NCBI RefSeq assembly: GCF_003012735.1
Contig: NZ_PXYI01000006.1
Coordinates: 1-64,000 of the forward strand
Source of the DNA: Allosphingosinicella deserti
GTDB lineage: Bacteria > Pseudomonadota > Alphaproteobacteria > Sphingomonadales > Sphingomonadaceae
Direction of reading: 5' to 3'
DNA length: 64,000 nucleotides
The notes beneath the pieces were generated by a model. The model was not told where the DNA came from and did no database searches. It saw only the letters and a program-made list of their open reading frames with translations. Positions 58,866 to 64,000 of this stretch are shown here, piece by piece (within the stretch, counting starts at the first letter, position 1; each line of letters opens with the position of its first letter). The translations under genes and the position numbers were made by a program.

Positions 58866-59552
58866 CAAGGCGCTTTCGCACAGCTCGATCCCGGCGCCAT
58901 GGCCGTCGCCGGAAATGCCGCCGATGCGGCTTTTGAGCCACCAGCCCCACAGCAGCATCGGCACCGGCGCGGTCCAAAGGGCCGGTGCCGCGAGGCCGGC
59001 GCCCAAGAGCAAAACCGCCCACAGGCAGAGATCGCGCAGGCGGACGATGCCGGCGAAGCGCAACGCCAGGCCGTTGCCGAGCGGCGGCAGCCCATATTGC
59101 CAGGCGAGGATCCCGGTTCGCGCCGCGAGCGGGATGAGCAGGATCGCAGTCCAGGCGCCGGCTTCGACGAGCAGAGCGAGCAGCACGAGCTTGGCGGCAA
59201 GCTGCAGGACGAGGGCGACGACGCCGAAGCTGCCGACATGCGGATCGGCGAGGACCCGCAGCAACGTCTCGCGGTCGCGGTGCGCCGCGCCCGCTGCGTC
59301 GCTGATGTCGGCAAGGCCGTCGAGGTGCAGCGCGCCGGTCACCGCCGCCCAGGCGATCGTACCGGCGAGCGCGGCAAGCATCGGGCTGTGCTGCGATCCG
59401 GTCCACGCGGCTGCCGCGACGATCGCGCCGACGGGCAGGCCTGCGATCGGGAACCAGCGCATCGATGCGGCGAAGTCTTGGGCGCTGACGGTGCCGCGCC
59501 ACGGCACCGGCAGGCGGGTCATGAACTGGATCGCGAGTACGATCCCCTTCAT
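58839..59552 (-). CDS. cobS: Cobalamin synthase (adenosylcobinamide-GDP ribazoletransferase)
   Basis: 237 aa membrane protein that joins adenosylcobinamide-GDP with alpha-ribazole (or its phosphate). Motifs: [13 protein letters not shown] at the N-terminus, [66 protein letters not shown] (the H-x-D-G-x-A-D metal-binding loop) and later membrane helices. ATG 59552 overlaps the stop of the phosphatase gene (four bases). It is the last gene of the minus-strand operon that starts with the TonB receptor. Confidence 0.95.
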   Translation of the reverse strand: MKGIVLAIQFMTRLPVPWRGTVSAQDFAASMRWFPIAGLPVGAIVAAAAWTGSQHSPMLAALAGTIAWAAVTGALHLDGLADISDAAGAAHRDRETLLRVLADPHVGSFGVVALVLQLAAKLVLLALLVEAGAWTAILLIPLAARTGILAWQYGLPPLGNGLALRFAGIVRLRDLCLWAVLLLGAGLAAPALWTAPVPMLLWGWWLKSRIGGISGDGHGAGIELCESALLLAAVCLA

Positions 59553-60118
59553 GTGCGCAGACCGACGATCTGCGCGATGGCCGGCGCGCCCGGATGGATG
59601 CGGAGCGACAGCAAGGCGGCGTATGGCAGGTCGAATGCCCAGACCTGGCGGCGATCGAATCCGCACAGGCCCGCAAGCGCCGCGCGCATCGGCCCGCTGT
59701 GGGTGACGACGAGCGTCGCGCGTGCGTCCAGCCGCGCGATCGCGCCCGCGACCCGCCGCGCCAGCGCGGTCCAGCGCTCGCCGCCGGGCGGGGGATGGGC
59801 GTCCGGATCGTCGTAGAAGGGGCGGAGGTTCGCCTCGTCGATATCGGCGGCGGTGCGGCCCTCCCAGGCACCGAAATCCAGCTCCATCCACGCCGCGTCT
59901 TCCTCGACGGCCAGAGCGCGCGCCGCAGCGATGCCGTTCGCCACCTCCGACGCGCGCACCAGCGGCGAGCTGACGATCCGCTCGAATTCGCAATCGGCGA
60001 CTCGCGCCAGGCAGGCGGCACGCCCGCCTTCGGTACAGGGTTCGTCGGTCCGCCCGAGATAGAGCCCCGGCCGCTCGACCGCGGCATGGCGGAGGAGGTG
60101 GAGGATCTGACCGCTCAC
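59549..60118 (-). CDS. Histidine phosphatase, probable alpha-ribazole phosphatase (CobC type)
   Basis: 189 aa. Catalytic RHG-like motif LLRHAAVE near the N-terminus (H-A instead of the usual H-G), RIVSSPLVRASEVA and a second histidine in VVTHSGPMRA, typical of the phosphoglycerate-mutase-like fold. It would dephosphorylate alpha-ribazole 5'-phosphate or adenosylcobalamin 5'-phosphate, and lies between cobT and cobS. GTG 60118 overlaps cobT by four bases. The R-H-A variation is seen in other CobC proteins, so activity is probably kept. Confidence 0.88.
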   Translation of the reverse strand: MSGQILHLLRHAAVERPGLYLGRTDEPCTEGGRAACLARVADCEFERIVSSPLVRASEVANGIAAARALAVEEDAAWMELDFGAWEGRTAADIDEANLRPFYDDPDAHPPPGGERWTALARRVAGAIARLDARATLVVTHSGPMRAALAGLCGFDRRQVWAFDLPYAALLSLRIHPGAPAIAQIVGLRT

Positions 60119-61131
60119 GAAGCGGTCGCGACCATTGCTTCCTCGAACGTCGCCATTCCCTCATGCGCGGCCAAGGCGGAGCGGACGAGGTTCACCGCCA
60201 CGGCGGCACCGCTGCCTTCGCCGAGCCGCATGCCGAGATCGAGCAGCGGCGAGAGGCCGAGCGCGCCGAGCAATCGCCGGTGTCCCGGTTCGGCCGAGAC
60301 ATGTCCGGCCAGGCAGTGGGCCGTGATATCCGGCGCGTGCCGTGCGAGCGGTGCGAGCGCCGAGCAGGCGATGAACCCGTCGAGCATCACCGGGATCCGG
60401 CGCTGCCGTGCGGCGAGAACGGCTCCGGCGATCGCTGCAATCTCCCGCCCGCCGAGCCTGCGGAGGAGTTCGAACGCGGAGGTCGCGTGCCCTGCGTGCC
60501 GAGCGATCCCTTCTGAGACCACCGCGATCTTGCGCTGCAAGGTCGTGTCATCGACGCCGGTGCCGCGACCCGTCCAGTCGCCGGCGGAACCGCCGTAGCT
60601 CGCGCCGCTGAGGGCGGCGGCGGCTGTGCTGTTGGCGATCCCCATTTCGCCGACGACGAGGAGATCGATATTGCCGGCCGCGGCCCGGGCTCCGGCCTGC
60701 AGCGCGCGAAGGCATTCTTCCGGGGTCATCGCCGGCCCCTGGGTGAAGTCGGCGGTCGGCCGCTCCAGCTCCAGCGCGACGATCTCGAGTTCCAGCCCGG
60801 CTGCGGCCGCGAGCGCGTTGATCGCGGCGCCGCCGCGCCGGAAATTCGCGACCATCTGAGCGGTCACCTCGGGCGGGAAGGCGCTGACCCCGCGTGCGGC
60901 GACCCCGTGGTTGCCGGCGAAGATGGCGACGCGGCCACGGGCTAGGGCAGGGCGCGCCGTCCGCTGCCAGCCGGCGAAGAACAAGGCGAGGTCCTCGAGC
61001 CGGCCGAGCGAACCGGCCGGCTTGGTCAGGCTCGCCTGCCGTGCCGCCGCCTCGGCAATGCTGGCCGCGTCGGCCTTGGGCAAAGAAGACAAAGCGGCCT
61101 CGAAATCCGCGACGCTGGCGAACATGGTCAT
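60115..61131 (-). CDS. cobT: Nicotinate-nucleotide-dimethylbenzimidazole phosphoribosyltransferase
   Basis: 338 aa, makes alpha-ribazole phosphate from the lower-ligand base and NaMN. Motifs: RQASLTKPAGSLGRLEDLALFFAGWQ, VAIFAGNHGVAARGVSAFPPEVTAQMV, VGEMGIANSTAAAALSGA, GRGTGVDD, LRRLGGREIAAIAGAVLAARQRRIPVMLDGF (with the D binding loop), GHVSAEPGHRRLLGALGLSPLLDLGMRLGEGSGAAVAVNLV, whose glutamate is the family catalytic base. ATG 61131 overlaps the DUF1636 stop (ATGA). Full length. Confidence 0.96.
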   Translation of the reverse strand: MTMFASVADFEAALSSLPKADAASIAEAAARQASLTKPAGSLGRLEDLALFFAGWQRTARPALARGRVAIFAGNHGVAARGVSAFPPEVTAQMVANFRRGGAAINALAAAAGLELEIVALELERPTADFTQGPAMTPEECLRALQAGARAAAGNIDLLVVGEMGIANSTAAAALSGASYGGSAGDWTGRGTGVDDTTLQRKIAVVSEGIARHAGHATSAFELLRRLGGREIAAIAGAVLAARQRRIPVMLDGFIACSALAPLARHAPDITAHCLAGHVSAEPGHRRLLGALGLSPLLDLGMRLGEGSGAAVAVNLVRSALAAHEGMATFEEAMVATAS

Positions 61132-61535
61132 GCGACCACCTGGCCCTCGGGCGGAACGCGAACGATGAAGTGGCCCTTCACGCCGTCCGGCCATAAACGG
61201 TATGGCACCTGCCCGTGCTCGCTTTCCGCGTAGAGGCGGGTGAATTCCAGGATCGATGCTGCGCTCGCTTCGTCGGCCGCGAACTTCCCGAGCACATAGC
61301 CGACCTTGCCGGGCGCCCGCAGGTAGATCGTGCAGAAGGATGTGCAGGCGAACAGGCACGGCATTTCCTCGACGGCGATCTCCCGGAAGCGATCGTCCGT
61401 TGCCGCCACGTCGCGCAGGGCCGCCGCGAGCAGCGCACCGCCGCGGACACCGTCGCCATCCTCCCGCGCGTCGGCGGAATGGCGGCAGGTGTTGCAGGCG
61501 ATCACAGAGGCCCGCGGCGGTACCGCCCGGAACAT
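61128..61535 (-). CDS. DUF1636 family small cysteine-rich protein
   Basis: 135 aa. Thioredoxin-like ferredoxin arrangement with cysteines in VIACNTCRHS and CLFACTSFC (two C-x2/3-C groups), consistent with a [2Fe-2S] cluster or another metal. Members of this family are repeatedly found in cobalamin loci of alpha- and gammaproteobacteria, but their reaction is unknown; cobalt handling, corrin reduction or redox chaperoning of a transporter are all possible. ATG 61535 overlaps the stop of the upstream membrane protein gene (TGATG), so both are translated together. Confidence 0.82.
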   Translation of the reverse strand: MFRAVPPRASVIACNTCRHSADAREDGDGVRGGALLAAALRDVAATDDRFREIAVEEMPCLFACTSFCTIYLRAPGKVGYVLGKFAADEASAASILEFTRLYAESEHGQVPYRLWPDGVKGHFIVRVPPEGQVVA

Positions 61536-62071
61536 CACGCGTGCGCCGGCCGCGCGGCAGGCAGGCCGATCGTACCGAGGCCGCGCTGCAGCACGACGAG
61601 TCCGGCGAAGATCAGCCCGTTGCGAACGAACTGCCTGGCCAGCACATCGGCCGCGAATGCGCCGTGGCCGCTGTCCAGCAGCAGGGTGGTGACCAGGACG
61701 ACCGCCTTGAAGCCGACGAAGGCGCCGGCGAAGGTGGCGCTCGCCCGAACGATCGTGCCGGTCCTGTGAAGGCCCTGCGCGATGGCGTGCGCGGCCAGAA
61801 CGGAGATCATGCCGCCGGCGAGCAGGGTCGCGCCCCAGATCGCCTTTTCGGCATCCAGGGTCTGACCCTGGATGCAGATCCCGATCGCTTGCGCAGCGAC
61901 CCAGGCCGCGCCGACCAGCAGCAAGCCGTCGAGCTTGCGCCGCGATCCGGCGGCGAGCGCCGCCAGCGCCGGGAAGGGGGTGGCGCAGGCGAGCACCAGG
62001 CTGATGATCGTGCTCGCCGCAGCGATGATCGCGATCCACACACTGCTTCCGGATAGGGAGGATTTCGTCAT
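61535..62071 (-). CDS. Integral membrane protein between btuB and cobT, candidate B12/cobalt transporter
   Basis: 178 aa with five to six membrane helices. The sequence LACATPFPALAALAAGSRRKLDGLLLVGAAWVAAQAIGICIQG carries a conserved-looking Cys-x-T-P-F-P motif just after helix 1, and a second cysteine in IGICIQ. Size, helix count and location resemble the small BtuM/BtuN-type or ECF substrate-specific components that carry cobamides in bacteria lacking BtuCD, but I do not recognise the family with certainty. ATG 62071 has AAGGAG upstream. It starts 17 bases after the TonB receptor stop. Confidence 0.75.
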   Translation of the reverse strand: MTKSSLSGSSVWIAIIAAASTIISLVLACATPFPALAALAAGSRRKLDGLLLVGAAWVAAQAIGICIQGQTLDAEKAIWGATLLAGGMISVLAAHAIAQGLHRTGTIVRASATFAGAFVGFKAVVLVTTLLLDSGHGAFAADVLARQFVRNGLIFAGLVVLQRGLGTIGLPAARPAHA

Positions 62072-62087
62072 GTCATTCTCCTTGCTG

Positions 62088-64000
62088 TCAGAACCGGGCG
62101 CGGATGCCGGCATAGGCGCTTCGTCCAAGCGCGCCGTAGCGGCGCGCCGTCTCGTAATGATCGTCGAACAGATTCTCGACCCGGGCGTAGACGCTGACGC
62201 GGGCGGAGGCCGGCAGCTCGATCCGCGCATCGACGATCGTGTAGGCATCGTTGCGGAACGGCGTGACGGTGGCGCTGGTCCGCGCCGTGTCCCATGTCCC
62301 GCCGGCGTGGCGCACGGCGAGGCTCGCCTCGGCCCCCGGCCGCCATCCATAAGCGATGCTGCCGTTGGCGAGATGCCGCGGCTGGCGCGCCAGCTGGTTG
62401 CCGTCGTTGAGCCCGCCCGATCGGTCTTCGGCCGCGATCCAGCTATAGTTCGCGTCGGCACGGAAGCCGCCGAGCCGCAGCGCGCCGCTCAGTTCGACGC
62501 CCTCCGCCGCGCTCTTCTGGACATTGGCATAATAGCCCGCCCGCGGCGTGGTCGTGCCGGGGGTGAAGCAGAGCGGCGGGCGGTTGGCGGTCGGGCAGCC
62601 GGAATAGACGATCAGATTGCGCGTCGTTCGGTCGAACCAGGTCGCGCTCAGGGTTACAAGCTCGCCGAGAAGGCGCTGTTCGATGCCCGCCTCCCAGCCG
62701 CGCGCTTTCTCCGGCTGCAGCGCGTCATTCCCATATTCGCTGTAGAGCTGGTACAGGGTCGGCGCCTTGAATCCCTCGCCGTAATTGGCGCGGATTCGGG
62801 TGCCGCGATCGCCGATCGACCAGGCGCCGCCGATGCCGAACACGGTGCTGCCGCCGAACCGGTCATGATCGTCGTGGCGCACGCCGCCGGTGACGGTGAG
62901 ACCGCGAAGCAGTTCGGCGTTCACCTGCGCATACAGGCTGTCGATCCTCGCTTCGGCACGGATCGTCTTGTAGGCGGCATTGCTGTTCGGCGGGGAGGCG
63001 GAGCGCATATTCTGCTCCTCCCGCTCGGCGCCGAACACGGCCCCGATCTGCTCCGAGAGGGTCAGACTACCCTGATATTCGTAGCGCCGGCTGCGCCCTT
63101 TGGCATCGAAGCTGGTCGGCCGAACGAGCCGTGTCGGATTGACGTTGGTCCGCGCGATCTCCGCCTGACTGAAGGCGATGCGATTGGCGAGGCGGCCGTC
63201 GAGCAGCGCGATGTTGGCTGCGCCGTAGCCGGTCCATTCCTCGCTCTCCGAACGCTCCGGACTGTCCGGAACGGTGCCGGCGCTGTCGATCCCCACCCGG
63301 CTGCGCCCGTAGGAGCCGCGCAGATCGAGCGACACCGCATCGCTGACCCGCAGGCCGAGCCGACCCGTTCCGCCGGAATTGCGGTAGGGATCGGACTCGT
63401 TCCCGCCGTAGCGCGGGCTGATCGCCGAAATGCCCGCGGTGGTGAAGGTGCGTCCGGCGATCCGCCAGTCGAGCGGACCGGTACGGCCGCCGACCGCCGC
63501 GCGCGCCTGTGCGGTCTCGCGCGAGCCCCCGGAGACGTCGATCGTCGCCTCCAGCGGACGTTCCGGCGCCGCGGTGGTGACGTTGATCACGCCGCCGATG
63601 GCATTGCTGCCCCACAGGATCGATTGCGGCCCGCGCAGGATCTCGACCCGATCGATATCGCCGGTCAGAAGATTGGCCCAATTGTAGCCGCCGCCGGTCG
63701 ACGAAGCATCGGCGAGCTTGACCCCGTCGACGACGAGGACGCTCTGATCGCTGTCGGCGCCGCGGATGCGGATCGATGTCGACGTGCCATAGCCGCCGTT
63801 GCGGACGATGCTGATGCCGGGCGTGCGAACCAGGATGTCGGAGACGATCGGCGCCTGCGTCCGGTCGATCTCCTCGCGGGTCAGCACGGTGACCGAGGCG
63901 GCAACGCGCTCGGCCGCCACCGGCGCGCGCAGGGCAGTGACGACGATTCCGTCTGCTGCCGCCTCGGCTGCAGCGTCGATGTCCGCGCCAAACGCCGGCG
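62088..64000 (-). CDS. btuB: BtuB-like TonB-dependent outer-membrane receptor, 5' part outside the window
   Basis: The visible 636 codons lack only the start and signal peptide. N-terminal sequence DGIVVTALRAPVAAERVAASVTVL contains a TonB-box-like IVVTAL, then the plug domain: EEIDRTQAPIVSDILVRTPGISIVRNGGYGTSTSIRIRGADSDQSVLVVDGVKL, RVEILRGPQSILWGSNAIGGVINVTT. A 22-strand barrel follows, ending in AYAGIRARF with the terminal Phe. Gene order with a small membrane protein and cobT makes corrinoid uptake the likely role. A B12 riboswitch would be expected upstream, beyond base 64000. Confidence 0.92.
   Translation of the reverse strand, partial: PAFGADIDAAAEAAADGIVVTALRAPVAAERVAASVTVLTREEIDRTQAPIVSDILVRTPGISIVRNGGYGTSTSIRIRGADSDQSVLVVDGVKLADASSTGGGYNWANLLTGDIDRVEILRGPQSILWGSNAIGGVINVTTAAPERPLEATIDVSGGSRETAQARAAVGGRTGPLDWRIAGRTFTTAGISAISPRYGGNESDPYRNSGGTGRLGLRVSDAVSLDLRGSYGRSRVGIDSAGTVPDSPERSESEEWTGYGAANIALLDGRLANRIAFSQAEIARTNVNPTRLVRPTSFDAKGRSRRYEYQGSLTLSEQIGAVFGAEREEQNMRSASPPNSNAAYKTIRAEARIDSLYAQVNAELLRGLTVTGGVRHDDHDRFGGSTVFGIGGAWSIGDRGTRIRANYGEGFKAPTLYQLYSEYGNDALQPEKARGWEAGIEQRLLGELVTLSATWFDRTTRNLIVYSGCPTANRPPLCFTPGTTTPRAGYYANVQKSAAEGVELSGALRLGGFRADANYSWIAAEDRSGGLNDGNQLARQPRHLANGSIAYGWRPGAEASLAVRHAGGTWDTARTSATVTPFRNDAYTIVDARIELPASARVSVYARVENLFDDHYETARRYGALGRSAYAGIRARF

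Overview
The window reads as chromosomal DNA of a sphingomonad-type alphaproteobacterium. The base composition is GC-rich, genes are tightly packed with many ATGA/GTGA overlaps, Shine-Dalgarno sites are easy to see, and the inverted element built on TTCGGGCTGAGCTTGTCGAA that is abundant in Sphingomonadaceae is present at 44337-44424. I saw no rRNA, tRNA, CRISPR array, insertion sequence or prophage. The genus is inferred; coding calls come from reading the translations.

Region 1 (1-31.6 kb) is an exopolysaccharide (EPS) and cell-surface locus. After the C-terminus of an RTX-type secreted protein come a WecG/TagA/CpsF glycosyltransferase, a membrane-anchored Asp-box (sialidase/xyloglucanase-like) protein and a Wzy/WaaL-type polymerase. 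A minus-strand operon follows: GumB/Wza-type export lipoprotein, a small periplasmic protein, an outer-membrane beta-barrel, a fused Wzc-type co-polymerase/tyrosine kinase and a membrane protein with a reading-frame problem. Next come four acyltransferase-3 proteins (one with an SGNH domain), GT4 and GT2 glycosyltransferases, two tandem Wzy/WaaL paralogues, a Wzx-like flippase, a SleB-type cell-wall hydrolase, a LapG-like cysteine peptidase and a PssD/PssE (Alg14/Alg13-like) pair. UDP-glucose and UDP-glucuronate synthesis (galU, ugd) and the initiating sugar-phosphate transferase close the region. Together they cover precursor supply, repeat-unit assembly, acyl decoration, flipping, polymerisation and export.

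Region 2 (31.8-46.8 kb) is metabolic and regulatory. A WYL-type repressor faces a small operon (two related proteins of unknown function, one frameshifted, and a Tat-exported NIPSNAP protein) across a clear 25-bp dyad operator. Then come a DUF1080 (3-keto-glycoside hydrolase family) protein, a small membrane protein, an XRE/MmyB regulator, a large GAF-PAS-PAS-PAS hybrid histidine kinase, and a run of TIM-barrel sugar isomerase/lyase, Gfo/Idh/MocA oxidoreductase, second TIM-barrel isomerase and NupG-like transporter. LacI-type operator sequences lie before both the DUF1080 gene and the isomerase run, which suggests one oxidative glycoside-degradation regulon. A two-region sigma-70-like protein ends the block.

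Region 3 (46.8-54.1 kb) is an assimilatory nitrate operon: transporter, FAD-dependent electron-transfer protein, molybdopterin nitrate reductase with a C-terminal BFD-type iron-sulphur domain, then moeA and mobA. It is preceded by a leader with a strong intrinsic terminator, pointing to antitermination control. No nitrite reductase is in the window.

Region 4 (54.0-64 kb) is a late cobalamin assembly and salvage locus: cobU, a CobD-type aminotransferase-fold decarboxylase, cbiB, cobQ, cobS, an alpha-ribazole-phosphatase-like enzyme, cobT, a DUF1636 protein, an unassigned membrane protein and a BtuB-like TonB receptor that runs off the window. An APH-fold kinase of unknown substrate is embedded in it. 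Corrin-ring synthesis genes are absent.
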